Below, piece after piece: positions 21,501-32,949 of a stretch of 64,000 nt of DNA (position 1 is the stretch's first letter; every line of letters begins with the position of its first letter). Under the pieces are notes generated by a model. That model was not told where the DNA came from. It saw only the letters and a program-made list of their open reading frames with translations, and searched no databases. The DNA comes from Shinisaurus crocodilurus (lineage: Eukaryota > Chordata > Lepidosauria > Squamata > Shinisauridae), in assembly GCA_021292165.1 (NCBI GenBank), contig CM037879.1, positions 39,400,339 to 39,464,338 on the forward strand, in the 5' to 3' direction. The translations under genes were made by a program, and so were the position numbers.

Positions 21501-21800
21501 ATTTCCTTAATAACCTCTTCTGAAGTACGATCTATCAAAAGCCTTCTCAATGTCTAAATAAATTACATCCCTTGGTTCTCCTTTGGCCACTATTTTTATT
21601 AACTCCTACCACTGCTAAAGGTTACAAAGACAAGATTTATTCTTTCATAAACTATGCTTCTTTGTCCTTATGATTTACTTGCGTTTAGATGCTTTATAAT
21701 TCTCTCCAGATTGCATGACCTCGTCAGTAAGGCGTATCGTCCATATTTTGCATCCCAAAACTTGTGAGCTGGATCAAAGAACTGTTTCAAATGTGACACG
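21500..21800 (-). pseudogene. Degenerate CR1 reverse-transcriptase fragment
   Basis: On the minus strand a stretch ending near 21530 reads D-V-I-Y-L-D-I-E-K-A-F-D, the conserved RT A-motif region of CR1-type LINEs. Upstream, near 21640, it reads K-N-K-S-C. Stops and frameshifts intervene. Not functional. Confidence 0.5.
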
Positions 21801-22068
21801 TTTCCTACCTAGATAGCAGATCCATGTTAAGAAAAAGTGTGCAAACCAGGCATAGATCATTGCATGTGATAACCATGCGTGCCTATTTTGTGGTGCAGCA
21901 GGAAGCTGAGATTCAGCCTGACTACCCAGTTAGTTAGGCCTGAGCCAAATGTTCTCTAGCGAACATTTTTGGTACCAAAAATGAAGTTTCAGAAAAGATG
22001 AAATCTCTCCTGAAAGATACACAAAAACTGAGAACATTGGAATTTGTGCTGGAATTTAAAAAGAGTTC

Positions 22069-22525
22069 AGTGCCACCTCCAGGTTTCTGAGGGCCCTTGG
22101 GCAAGACACCCTCAAGGGGCCCTCTCTCTCTCTCTCCATTTTATTTATTTATTTATTTATTATATTTATACCCCGCCTTTTTTCCTGCAAGGAACCCAAG
22201 GTGGCTTACATAATCCTCCTCCTCTCTCTCCTCTCCATTTTGTCCTCACAACAACCCTGTGAGGTAGGTTAGGCTGAGAGTCAGTGACTGGCCCAAAGTC
22301 ACCCAGTAAGCTTCATGGCCGAGTGGGGACTAGAACCCGCATCTCCCGAGTCCCAGTCCCAACACTCTCACCACTACGCCACACTGGCTCTCCATGAGTC
22401 CGCCTTCTCACCGCCATTGTCACCAGCTGCTATTGCTCGTCATCTTCTTTCTCATCATTGCTTCCACTTACCTGCTTGACAGGCAGAGAGCTGGTGAGCA
22501 AGCAGGCGGTGGCATCTGCTGCTGC
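22069..22525 (+). repeat. Dispersed repeat B with SINE insertion
   Basis: CCTCCAGGTTTCTGAGGGCC at the left and CATTGTCACCAGCTGCTATT after the SINE recur, in reverse and without the SINE, at 28790-28973. Repeat class unknown. Confidence 0.65.
22140..22393 (-). repeat. Sauria-type SINE
   Basis: Reverse-strand full-length copy from the (TTTA)n tail to GCCACACTGGCTCTC. It splits repeat B. Confidence 0.9.
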
Positions 22526-22689
22526 CCCTTCTTACTTACCACCACTGTGGTCTGGGCCAGAGCAAGAGGCAGGTGAACAAGCAGGTTGCAATGGTGAAGA
22601 GGAGAAGCAACTCCAGGAGGATCATGTTGGTGGACCCCTGTTAGGGTGCGAGCTCTTGGCAGGTGCCCAATCATGCCTACCCACTCAGG

Positions 22690-23064
22690 TCCTCTGGGAA
22701 GAATTTACTTCAGCCAGCCAAAACTAGGCTGATGGGTATTACCCAGAGGACCTTTTCTTCTGCTGCTCCCAGATTATGGAATGGCCTGCCGGAGGAGATT
22801 CGTCAACTTAGCAGTATCTTAGAATTTAAAAAAGCCATAAAGACTGATCTCTTCCGGCAGGCCTATCCAGCGGAATTTTAGGATGCTTTTAAGATGCTTT
22901 TAAAATGCTTTTAAGATGTTTTAAAGATGTTTAAAGATGTTTTATAATGTTTTTAAGCAGTTTTAAGATGTTTTAATAGTACGTGTTGTGTTTTGATTAG
23001 TTTATGTATTTTATATTTTTGTTGTTCCCTGCCTCGATCTAGACAGAGAGGCGGGTGAAAAATA

Positions 23065-23120
<56 letters not shown>
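22690..23120 (+). mobile_element. L2-like LINE 3' end with (ATT)n tail
   Basis: A readable C-terminal stretch of the LINE second ORF includes R-L-W-N-G-L-P-E-E-I and later T-D-L-F-R-Q-A-Y, typical of the C-terminus of L2/CR1-class ORF2. A 3' UTR rich in TTTTAAGATG units follows, then GATCTAGACAGAGAGGCGGG and the (ATT)n tail at 23066-23120. The element is 5' truncated. Confidence 0.8.
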
Positions 23121-23122
<2 letters not shown>

Positions 23123-23680
23123 CTTGACACCAGCCCTGAAAAAGCCTGTCATTGAAAGGAGGGACCAAAATTGTGGTCCAGTGGGTACAAGAGTTTGGAA
23201 AGAGATGAAGAAGAGAGTGAAAAAGGAGCAAGACTGCTAAGGTGTTTTTTTTTAATCGTGTAGTAATTGTTTTTAACATGTGATACGGCTTTAGGACAGG
23301 CTCCAGGTTTGTGGAGACCTGGGGCAAGCTGTTCCCTAGTGGACCCGGCAGCCTTAGCTGGCTATGCTGATATAACCTCTGCCTATATGGGTTCTATTTG
23401 GCTTAATTATTAGACTAAAACTTTCAAAGGCATAAATTGAACAAAAATGTATTTAGTAAGAATCACATTTATACAAAACCATACAACAGTTGCCCCCGAT
23501 ACAAATAAATGCAACAAATAGTCCCTCTGATTTCAAATAGAAATATTGAATTCTTGCTTGCAACTTTGCCATTAGCCAGTCCCAATGTTTCTCCAGTTCC
23601 ACAGGATGCTGGACAGTTCAGTTACTCTTCTGTGGATACTTTAACTTCAAACTACAGAACAACCACAAATGGCAGCTTCA
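23121..23680. other. Intergenic DNA, nothing recognised
   Basis: No supported gene. CAGGCTCCAGGTTTGTGGAG near 23300 resembles a corner of repeat B. Confidence 0.35.
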
Positions 23681-23776
23681 GGCACAATCCTATGCATGTG
23701 TGTGTGTGTGTGGACTGGGGAATGCTGGGAGTTGTAGGACTTCCCCCCCCCCCCAAACATGCACAGGATTGCACCC
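23681..23776. mobile_element. Harbinger-like palindromic MITE, degraded
   Basis: GGCACAATCCTATGCATGTG, a (TG)n run, GGGAATGCTGGGAGTTGTAG, and the end CAGGATTGCACCC followed by TTA. Confidence 0.7.
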
Positions 23777-24087
23777 TTATAAATTGTAGCTTTGAGGTTT
23801 TAGTCCTCCAATAATAGTACAATTATAAACAATACCAGAGACACAAAAAATGATTCCCCTTTCTCTTGCAATTTAGCAGCCGCCCAATGCTGTCCACATC
23901 TTCCACATGTTGCAAGCGTTCTTCAGTCGGACAACACTGCAATATCTGCTAATTTAATCTGAAACTAAAAAAGAAAGAAAGAAAGACCTGGGTTAGAAGC
24001 TAATGTTTTGTCTGTCTGATTTTGATGCAAACTTTGGGATTTCTGTTGCTGTTTTTCTCACCTAAATCTAACTATACCCTGCAGGGT

Positions 24088-24186
24088 AGACTTCCCCAGC
24101 TTGGCACCCTCTAGATGTATTGGAGGCTGGGGATGCTGGGATTTGTAGTCCAACACATCTGGAGGGCACCAGGATGGGGAAGGCTG
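24088..24186. mobile_element. CAGCCTTCCCCAACC-type hAT MITE, diverged
   Basis: The arms TAGACTTCCCCAGCTTGG and CAGGATGGGGAAGGCTG flank GGGATTTGTAGTCCAACACA. No clear duplication remains. Confidence 0.65.
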
Positions 24187-24189
24187 TGG

Positions 24190-25500
24190 TAGAGGCAAAC
24201 ACACATTCTTGATGTGTTAGGAACCATTTTTGCTGCTCTTTGTTAACTTCAGCCAGTAGCTGTGTTTATAAACCCTTGTTGATTTTTCTTCCAGACTAGT
24301 GTAATTAAGTACACTCAAGACAGCTGGTGCAAATGCACTCCTGATTTTGAGTTAGGTGCCTGTAACAGCCTTCCCATTCCATTGGGCAGAGATAAACTAT
24401 GGCATTAATCCACGACAGAGTCAAAATGGGCTCATAATAGGAAACACGGCTTGTGTTTTCTGTCTTCTGAAAATTCACCTCTTGAACATCAAAGTATTCC
24501 AGATGGGTCATTGTCCAGCTTGCAATGAGTGATGTATTTTGTGGGATCTGTTGGGAACTGGTATAATAAAGAACACCGATTTTTCAGATGGAGCCTCATG
24601 TGAAAAAATTAAACAAAACAGGTGGCCCATTTTGATAGGTTGGAAAACAGATGTTTGCAGCTGTGTTTCTGTCCTGGCTGCAATATTCATAAATACTATC
24701 AGTCAAATGTCATCTACTTATGCAGTTAACACAGAATTGTAGGGAACTGAATGTCAGGTTTAGAATGGGGAGACCTGGATATTGGTCTTTCCCATGGGAC
24801 CCGCACTCCTTTTCCTGGTGGGACGTCAATTCTGTGATCAACTCCATCATCAATGTGGTTGAGAGCCCTGACACATTCCAGCGGCTCCATGGGATAATCC
24901 CACAGAAAAGTAGCTCTCATGATACCTTTGTAATGTTTAAAGGGGACCTCAAGGCACATGAAGATCATTTCTATTACCAGATACACACAAGTAATTATCC
25001 CATATCAAGAAAAGTATTATTTATTTACTACCTGTGTAGCTCTTCCCTTAAGGCAGAGGTGCAGTACTGCTTTTAGTCAAAGGGCCAGATTCCATTTCAG
25101 AGCAGTTCTTGGGCGTCACATTCCAGTTGTAGGTGGGGCTGGATACAAAAGGGACAGAGCCAAAATACCTCCATATTTTAGCTAAAATCACTTACTGTCA
25201 GTAACTAAGCCTTAGAAGAGGCATTTCAACCTTTTAGAATGGGTGGAAAACGACACAAAAGCCAGAAAACCAACAATTGGTAGCCCTGCCTCAATACACA
25301 GAATTTTATGAGGGATTCAGATACTGTCGGCTTCCTTTTGTAAAGCCCTCCCATGCTTCCCCACAGTTTCTTCTGTCTGTTTGTTTTTTCATTACCACCA
25401 CCACAACAAAATCTGTTCAGGAGGGAAAAGCAGAATAGCTGCACAATGCCCTTTGACTGGTAGTCCTAGTAGCTGTCTGTCTGGAAGCATCCAGAAATAT
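24190..25500. other. Unique-looking intergenic DNA, possible CNE at 24490-24760
   Basis: Largely free of recognisable repeats. The block 24490-24760 has the even composition and AT-core words typical of conserved noncoding elements (for example CAATGAGTGATGTATTTTG), but conservation cannot be judged here. Confidence 0.35.
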
Positions 25501-25650
25501 AATTTCCCCAGAGCAGGGAAGACGGTGGCTGGATGACCTGTGTGTCTGCTCAGTCGGCTGTCCAGGTGTTTGAGGGGCAACTTCAAGGCCCCGGCTGCTC
25601 TGCCTTCTTAGGGTTCTTTATCTTTAAACCGGACTTGGTCTGTGCAGCCT
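25500..25650 (+). repeat. Dispersed GGTTCTTTATCTTTAA repeat
   Basis: Shares AGGGTTCTTTATCTTTAA and the upstream GCAACTTCAAGGCC word with 15600-15740 and, on the opposite strand, 31060-31210. The copy at 29110-29312 shares only the GGGTTCTTT core and the flanking pattern. Unclassified. Confidence 0.55.
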
Positions 25651-25661
25651 TTCCAATAGAC

Positions 25662-25796
25662 TAGTGTTCTCCAACCTTGGGTCCCCAGCTGTTTTTGGCC
25701 TACAACTCCCAGCATGCCCCAGCCAGCTATGCTGGCTGGGGCATGCTGGGAGTTGTAGGCCAAAAACAGCTGGGGACCCAAGGTTGGAGGACATTG
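25662..25796. mobile_element. hAT MITE, CAGTGTTCTCCAACC family, copy 5
   Basis: A 135-bp palindrome with ends TAGTGTTCTCCAACC and GGTTGGAGGACATTG, flanked by the perfect 8-bp duplication CAATAGAC (25654-25661 and 25797-25804). Confidence 0.95.
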
Positions 25797-25927
25797 CAAT
25801 AGACGATGCCTTAAAACAGAAGATAGTAAAGTTGGGCAAAATGCCCACCCTAACTGTGTTGCACTACAGGGAAGCCACATATCAGCTTCCTGTCTGTGTT
25901 GTAACTGTTTTAAATCTCTGGCAGTGA

Positions 25928-26420
25928 GTGGGGCATTATCACCTATTTTGCCTGCCTGTTGTGTATGGATTTTTCTTTGTTAGAAATCTTCTGAAGAAGA
26001 CCTGCTTGGGCTTTAAATGTGTTTCTTATCATTATCAGCTCAGCAAACTAGCCATCTATGGGGGCCTATTAAGCCTCTGGGTTTTACTGCCTGCAAAGAA
26101 GAGAGGTTGTCAAGCCATTTCGCTGTCCACAATACATGGCCAGTGCGCTGTGTTCATTTGGGTGAATCACAACTGGAACGACCCCGCTTTAGATGTATCT
26201 TCTCATCTTATCTGCTGCTCCATATTAATTCATGGCTACATCAGATTCGTCAGCCTAGAGACAAATATAACCTCAAAGATCAGTGAGGTCAGTGAACCCA
26301 GGCTGAGTCCAGCAGACCTGGGTCGAAATTTGCTGTGGAATGTTAATTGGGAGCTGTGCGAAGCACCGTTTCTTAATGAGTCCCCAGAGCCATTCACTTT
26401 AGTGGAATAATGCAGGTGGC
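25928..26420. other. Unique block with a 160-codon open frame; possible CNE
   Basis: The + strand is open from 25928 to 26410 (160 codons). The translation shows no domain I know, no splice context and no codon bias, so I do not call a gene. The block has no repeat hallmarks and contains homeodomain-like cores (CATATTAATTCATGG), so a conserved regulatory element is the better guess. Confidence 0.35.
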
Positions 26421-26584
26421 ACACTATGTTTATATGTAGACGTGATGGTCTCCCTTCTTGATGCACTGAGGTATGGATGTCCAGATAGGAAAATAGCTGC
26501 CATACACGGCACAGGCAGTATTTGTGGCATTCCTGGACTAAGACACGATGGGACTGGCTATGGCCTAAACGTTAGGCCCTAAAT

Positions 26585-26835
26585 CAGGGGTGGGCAACTT
26601 CCAGGGGTTGGGGGGCTGACTTATCCCCACCCCCACCCCTGCCCTGCCTGCACGCTGCCAAAATTGCCGCCATAATTCAGCAGTCAGGTGGCAGGAAAAA
26701 TAGTCCCCTTTTTAAGCAAAATTGGTGGCAGCCAGCCACCTCAGTTCTGTGGTGGGGAAAAGGGACTATGTGGGGGCTGCAGAAAAGGCCAGGGAGGCTG
26801 CATGCAGCCCGTGGGCTGCATGTTGCCCACCCCTG
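26585..26835. mobile_element. hAT-like MITE with GGGCAAC ends
   Basis: CAGGGGTGGGCAACTTCCAG at the left and GTTGCCCACCCCTG at the right. The flanks CCCTAAAT and CTTGAAAT agree at 5 of 8 bases. Confidence 0.8.
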
Positions 26836-27089
26836 CTTGAAATAAAGGCCCGTATCACTGCCTGCCTTCCCCGTACTATGTTGCTACCTGCTCTCTAGCT
26901 CTGCAGACTAGAGGCAAAACTCAAACAGTGGCTGCAGGTATAGAGTGGCACCATTTCAGAGCAAGGACAGCCATGACACGAGAGGGCTGTAATCAAATCT
27001 CCTGCTTTTAGTAGCCTAGGGAGATCATACCTTGACTGGAACAGTAGTGCTGAGGGAGGGCTAATCACCCCCCAGCACTTATGTTCTGA

Positions 27090-27780
27090 TCAACACTGGA
27101 GCCCCTGGTGGTTGCTTCAAAGTGTTGCACAAATATGCTCAGAGTCCTCTCCCAGAGAACCCAATACTCGAGGAGAGAGAAGCAGCACACCAAGAGTGAG
27201 TTTTTCAAAGTCTTATTTCTGCGCAAAAAGGTTCAGCTCTGTGGCTCACACCAGGATCAAAAGCTGAACAAAGGAAGAATGGGGCATGCAGGTCTTCTTA
27301 TACTTTTTACACTCATGGGTCTATTCATTCTCAGCAAATCAAATGCATTCGCATAAACATGCCATCCAATCAGATACATTTCCCCAAACATGACAACAAC
27401 CAATCAAATACATTTCTTTGAACATGGCAAGTATCAGTCTTTAGTTAGATAGAAGGCCACCTGGCTCGTCTTTTTCTTGGCTAGGCTGATGCTTCTCATG
27501 ACCTCTTAGGGCACCCGAGATATCAGGCGACCCATGAGTCTGCTGCTACTCTTGGCACCGCTTATCGATCAAAGAGACTCCTCTTCCACTTGTATTTCTG
27601 GAATTGGCAGAAGGAAATACACATTTGGGGCAAGATAGCAGCCAAGGAGAAGATATGGTGGTCAGGCATACAATTTAGAACAAAGAAGCAACACAATTAA
27701 AACAAAGGAGCGACACAGCTCTTCAAGGTTCCCTGCCTGAAACAGCAAAAACAGATAAACAAGGCCCGAGGCAGCAGGAG
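27090..27780 (-). repeat. Possible solo LTR, minus strand
   Basis: On the minus strand GCGCAGAAATAAGACTTTG is followed by about 130 bases to a possible CA end near 27102, as in an LTR R/U5. The 5' boundary and target duplication were not found. Tentative. Confidence 0.3.
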
Positions 27781-27782
27781 GT

Positions 27783-27945
27783 GAAGCATATGTGGGCAAA
27801 AAGCCAGTTCATCCAGCGGGAATGCAACAGAGCTCATCAGGGCCTCTGGACTTTTACCTCAGCAAGTGCCTATGGACAGCAGGGTGGTGGGGCAGGTGGC
27901 CTCCCAGAGACTTTAGGGTTCCAGCCCTAGTGGGCCGCTCCTCAT
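27783..27945 (+). repeat. Dispersed repeat C, copy 1
   Basis: GTGGGCAAAAAGCCAG, CAACAGAGCTCATCAGGGCC and CCAGCCCTAGTGGGCC, shared with 34228-34430. Confidence 0.65.
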
Positions 27946-28047
27946 CATGCCAGGTCAGCACAGCCACTGACTGGCAGCAGCTCTCCAGGATTTCAGATTA
28001 AGGGTCTTTCCCAGCAGAGCAGGTGCTCTGACACTGAGCTTAAAGCT
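27945..28047 (-). repeat. tRNA-derived SINE fragment (second family)
   Basis: GACTGGCAGCAGCTCTCCAG and GCAGGTGCTCTGACACTGAG are reverse-strand parts of the SINE at 18157-18352. Confidence 0.7.
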
Positions 28048-28085
28048 CTTCCTTACGTGTCCTATGTGAATATCTCAGTCTAGAA

Positions 28086-28136
28086 CAGTGTTCTACAACC
28101 TTGGGTCCCCAGATGTTTTTGGCCTACAACTCCCAG
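28086..28136 (+). mobile_element. Half copy of CAGTGTTCTCCAACC hAT MITE
   Basis: Only the left arm is present, ending abruptly at CTACAACTCCCAG where the centre should be. Confidence 0.85.
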
Positions 28137-28350
28137 TGTCAGAAATATTGCTATGTTATTAATGGATTTTAAAGTAATCCATTTTGCCTGTCTACTGTCT
28201 GAAAAACAGCTTGTAGAGGAATTCTCCCAGTTTGTAAAAGAATTCGCCTCCCAGCTTACTTGTGAGAAGCATTGTGTACCAAGATAACTTTCACTATTGA
28301 AACATATTGAAGGAACCTTGACAGAGAGAACAAAATAGATTAAAAGTATA

Positions 28351-28600
28351 CAGTAATACCTTGGACTGCAAGTAACTTGGTTTGAGAGCGTTTTGCAAGA
28401 CAAGCAAATTTTTAAATATTTATTTAATTTTTTTTTACTTGATATACAAGCGACGTCTTGCAATACAAGTACTGTAGTACGGCTTAAATTAAAAATCTCT
28501 GTACAAATGTTTTTGGGGGGATTTCGTTTTGATATAAGAGTGTTTTGGATTACAAGCACGTTTCCGGAACAAATTATGCTCTCAATCCAAGGCATGACTG
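28351..28600. mobile_element. Pogo/Tigger-like MITE, copy 3
   Basis: Same orientation as copy 2, with TA on both sides (28349-28350 and 28601-28602). Very similar to copy 2 over its length. Confidence 0.88.
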
Positions 28601-28789
28601 TACATGCAAAGGAACAATGTGCTACTGATGGTCTAGGCCTGTTGCCAACCAACAGAACTTGGCAGAGGCTAGTTAGCTTAAGAGATTAGTTCATCTAACA
28701 ATGCATGCTATATACAGCCTTGTTCAATACACGTGTATGATGGGACTTTATTCTTACACTTTGTATATGCACCATGTCCATTTTTCTAA

Positions 28790-28973
28790 CAGTAGGTGCC
28801 ACGGCCTACTTGCTCACTGCGTGCCAACCAAGGAAGTGGTAGTAATGATAAGAGGATGATGAGCAATAGCAGCTGGTGACAATGGCAGTGAGAAGGTAGA
28901 TTCAGTGAGGGAGGGGGCCCATTGAGGGTGTCCTGCCCAAGGGCCTTCAGAAACCTGGAGCTGACACTGGACC
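28790..28973 (-). repeat. Dispersed repeat B, SINE-free copy
   Basis: The reverse complement aligns with 22069-22525 minus the SINE, so it represents the empty insertion site. Confidence 0.65.
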
Positions 28974-29109
28974 CTACTATATTAGACCTAGGGCAGCCCC
29001 TAAGGGGGAGAGGACACAGAGTTGCATAACATGTGCATGTGCTGATGTATAAGTTTAGATACAAATTTAGATTGAACGACTACAATATAAATAAAAGTAC
29101 AATACATCT

Positions 29110-29312
29110 CACCACTGTTGGGAAGCCTGTGACAACGTGACCCATGTGCCTGCTCAGTCTACAACCCAGGTGAGGGCCCCTGCTCTCCTTTCTTAGGGTT
29201 CTTTCTTTTTCAACCGGATGTGGACTGAACTGCCCTTCAAACAGAGGATGTTTTCAAAGAGAGGACTGCCTTTGGGCAGTCTGTCTTTTGTAAAGTAGGA
29301 CACATGGTCACC
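29110..29312 (+). repeat. Dispersed GGTTCTTT repeat
   Basis: CTTAGGGTTCTTTCTTTTTC followed by GAGGATGTTTTCAAAGAGAG and TTTGTAAAGTAGGACACATG, as at 16295-16378. Confidence 0.55.
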
Positions 29313-29314
29313 CT

Positions 29315-30806
29315 AACTGGACCTGAAATATGGCAGCCATGCCAAAAAAGTTGACCATCACTGCAGTAAGCCCTGGGCTAGTCCTACCAAACTCATGAAC
29401 AATGTTTTCAGTGTAGATGTGAAGTCTGTCAAAGGTGGGGAAAGAAAATGAGAGACTCTAATAAGCCAACTCTGAAGTGATTGGATAAAAACATATCCAA
29501 TATCCTCGCTCATCAATTCATTTAGTTCAGCATAACCACAGGGAATATGTGTTCATTCGTACGTTCCCACACCAGTGACTTACACAATATAAGGAGGAGT
29601 TGGATGATTATTATTTTTTAATGAAAGTCTAATTCAAAATGTCTCCAGTACACATTTTACAATTCTTATGATTCACTCCAGGGCTTTAAAGAGTTCATCA
29701 GGAAGACAAATCTTTGATGTCTAAATTGAAGTTGTGATAACATCTGAGATTAACTGGTGTCCTCCAACTTGAAAATAGAATCACTAAGAGGGGGGAAAAG
29801 GCCCTCCGTGCTGGCGTCTTGCTTGGGTCAAGTCTAATCAGTGTTTCTGTGTAAAAGAGGCATTTTGTGTTTCTTGTGCTGGGAACGAAGGCTGGCTACT
29901 GCTGATATTGGCCACTGATCTCAAACTTCTTTTAAACCAGCAACATAAAGACAATGTACAGCCATTGTTGTTACCCGCTCCTCACTTTCTCTCCTCCTCT
30001 CTTTCTCAAACCCTTCGAACTTGGGGATCATCCAAGGAAGCCCCTTGCCTGTAGGCACATAACAACAACAACAAAAGGAAAACCACTTCTTCAGAAAACA
30101 CATAATGAACTTGTGGTATTGTTTGCCACAAGGTATGCAACAAGGGAGCCAATCAGATATAATGGGCTAGACTGCAGGCCTTGGATGAAGCTAGAGGGGC
30201 AGAGCAAGGAGAGGTTTCATTACACTCTCTCTCACCCTACTGCATTGGTTTGCGGTGAGGCTTAAATGCCACCCTGAGCTACTTGGAGAATCCATGCTTG
30301 AATGACCAGGGGAGGGGCAGTACTGGGCTGGCCCCCTTACCTTTTGTAATGGGCCACTATAGGTCAAAATACACAGTGCATTAACTGCATAGTGCATTAA
30401 CTGAGGATATATATATATATATATATATATATATTGAAAAAAACCACTCTAGAGTTAATGCACATGGCCACCATGGACCAGGACAGAAGGACTAAACCTT
30501 CCCCCACCCCCATCTCCCCAAAATCCACTCCTACCAAGCAGGGCTTAAAAAAAGAGGGAGCCCCCCCTCCATTGGCATCAATGGAGGCTTCCCCCCTTTT
30601 AACCCCCCTTGTGGGGGAAAGAGAATTTGGGGGATGGAAGGTTTAATCCTCCCCTCCTGGTGCATGGTGGTCCTGATTCAAATCGGGGTTGTGCACACTT
30701 ACTCTAGAGTAAAAAAATATCTGCCAGATTATCCTCAGCGACACATGTGGCAATTAATGTAACATGTAGTTTGACCCTTGACTACTCTTTCAGAAGGTGA
30801 CAGAGG

Positions 30807-30853
<47 letters not shown>

Positions 30854-31055
30854 GATATGGCTAAAATGGTCAGAGGGCGGGTCTCATGAATTGGTCAGAA
30901 GGTGGGTCTTACGAATTTCCTTGAAGGAAATTATCTATCTCCTCCTGCCCCCATAACTCAAGCACTGGCTGGAAACAAAAATGATAAAAAAAGAAAAAGA
31001 AAAAGGTACCAGGATGCTATCTAACTAGGATGGATTTTTAAAAGGATTAGAAGCA
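29315..31055. other. Intergenic DNA with AT and GT microsatellites
   Basis: (AT)n lies at 30408-30434 and (GT)n at 30811-30851. No supported gene; the rest is unassigned. Confidence 0.45.
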
Positions 31056-31059
31056 GTCA

Positions 31060-31210
31060 GATCAGCAGACCCAATTTGAAGGCATCCTCTGTTTGAAGGG
31101 CTGTCCAGTCCAAGTCCCGTTCAACAATAAAGAACCCTAAGACAGGAACTCAGCGGCCTTGAAGTTGCCCAGTAGCAGCCAGAGCAGGCACACACAGGTC
31201 ACCTGGTCAC
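31060..31210 (-). repeat. Dispersed GGTTCTTTATCTTTAA-type repeat, inverted copy
   Basis: AATAAAGAACCCTAAGACAG and GCATCCTCTGTTTGAAGGGC are reverse complements of words in the 29110 copy. Confidence 0.5.
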
Positions 31211-31329
31211 ATCTTCTCCAAATGTTTCCTCCAGCCTTCTCCAATTACAAGATGCAAAGTTTATGCAAAACTGTGTCCTCGTTTTTTTTTTTTTGGTGAT
31301 GCATTTCCTCTTTTTGGGTGACATGTAAG

Positions 31330-32021
31330 CAGGGATGGGGACTCGGACTCGAGGACTCGACTCGTGAGTCGGACTGAGTCCCCCCTCTGACTCGACTCGG
31401 ACTCGAGTCCCAATATTTTTAATGGGACTCGAGACTCGACTCGGGACTTGAGACCAAAGACTCGTCAACATCCCTGGGCTGTTGACGAGTCTTCTGGCTG
31501 TGCCAGAAGGAGCGCGATCACCGGTGAAGAGCGCGTGGAAGCGAGGCGCGCCGCTGCTTGGCCACTATGGACAGCTACCAGGAGCGCAGCCCCAACGATG
31601 TGTTGAGATTTATTTTGATTGATGTGTTGTTGTGGGGGGTTTGGGTTAGGGTCAGACATTTTGGGTTTGGCTGCCTCTGCCTGCCTGTTTGGGGTTCCCT
31701 GCCTCCTCTGCCTGCCTGGTTATTTTGGGTTTGTCTGCCTGGTCTGTTCTTGCCAAAATCAGTTGCAGAGTTTTGAAATAAAAAGGCACACTTGTGCCTA
31801 GAATTTATTTAAGTCACACATCTGAAGTAGCCTTATTTTGTTGGGGGGAAACCCCATTGTTTTTAATAGGGACTCGTGGAGTCAGTTTTGGGAGTGACTC
31901 AGGACTCGTGACTCGTGAGTCACCATTTTGGACCAAGGACTCGGACTCGGACTCGAGACTCGAGTCCAAAGACTCGTGACTCGACTCGTGACTCGAGACC
32001 AAGGACTCTTCAACATCCCTG
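31330..32021 (-). mobile_element. GAGTC-array hAT-like element, copy 2
   Basis: Reverse orientation relative to 14787-15563. Ends CAGGGATGGGGACTCGG and CTTCAACATCCCTG, with 8-mers CATGTAAG / CGTGTAAG (7 of 8) on the flanks. It is 692 bp, lacking one of the two internal GGCAGG blocks of copy 1. Confidence 0.9.
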
Positions 32022-32029
32022 CGTGTAAG

Positions 32030-32705
32030 TGGCCATCCTGTCAGCAGATGTTGGTGGAAAACCATTGCAAATGGCTATTGCTATCCTACTCCACAGCTGA
32101 GTTTCCCAGAAGCAGCTGATCCGATACCATTGGATGCCGACTAGCTGGATCTTTCCTCGGATCCCAGAAGGCCCTTCTTTTCTTATGTTCTTAATTGCGG
32201 GGATGCTAAATTAAAAGCTCAATTTTGCTACCAGCATGTGGTCTTTAAAACAGCCTCCCCTCCTGGCCTTTCCCCCCAACTTTTCCTTTGGCCTATTGAC
32301 ATTCCTGCTCCTGAACCACCTCAGGTAAAATTGTGATGCAAAGTCCCTGGCTAAACAAGCCTCTTTCAATAAGGCAGGGTTTGCTCCATTATCTGATAAG
32401 CAATCTCCACGGGGGGGAGAAGCTTCCATTGTATGCTTGATGGGAGGTTTTCCTTTGCTTATGTGTGAAGGCTGCTAATCCCACTCTAAATGGGTCCTGT
32501 GATTAAGACGTGAGGGACGGTAAATAGCTGTTAGGTGTCTGAAAACAATTGCAGCAATCAGGGGGAATTATAACTGTGAAGAAGGCTGCCGTACAGTAGT
32601 AGAGGAAAAGACTGATCCTTGTTCACACCATAGGCTGACTGAAAAATTGGGAGCAGAACGCCCAGTTTGCAATAACTTGTCTGAAGGAATGGGTTGAGTA
32701 AGATG
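32030..32705. other. Unique-looking DNA, possible CNE at 32380-32620
   Basis: Contains TGATTAAGACGTGAGG and CAATTGCAGCAATCAG words, with no repeat hallmarks. Conservation is not testable here. Confidence 0.35.
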
Positions 32706-32708
32706 ATT

Positions 32709-32850
32709 TCATAGATCATAGAGTTGGAAGGAGCCTACAAGGCCAACCCCCTGCTCAATGCAGGGAACTAGAGGAGGGGTCTCCCATCCAAGTAATAACC
32801 AGGCCTGACCCTGCTTAGCTTTCCACACTCAGACAAGCTGAGCCAGCTCT
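32709..32850 (-). repeat. 5S rRNA-derived SINE, copy 3
   Basis: From TTCATAGATCATAGAGTTGG to CTGCTTAGCTTTCCACACTC and ending GAGCCAGCT. A few bases near the tail are missing. Confidence 0.85.
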
Positions 32851-32949
32851 GTAATGGGAATGTATTACAGCCTATGCTGTTGTGTTGTATATTCTTATTT
32901 TTCACATTTCTCTCTTCCACTTACTGTACTGGAAAAGAAAGATTTCTTA

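Noticed and set aside
22394..22727. Open frames around 22400-22730
   Set aside because: They lie in repeat B, which also occurs at 28790-28973 without the frame being kept.
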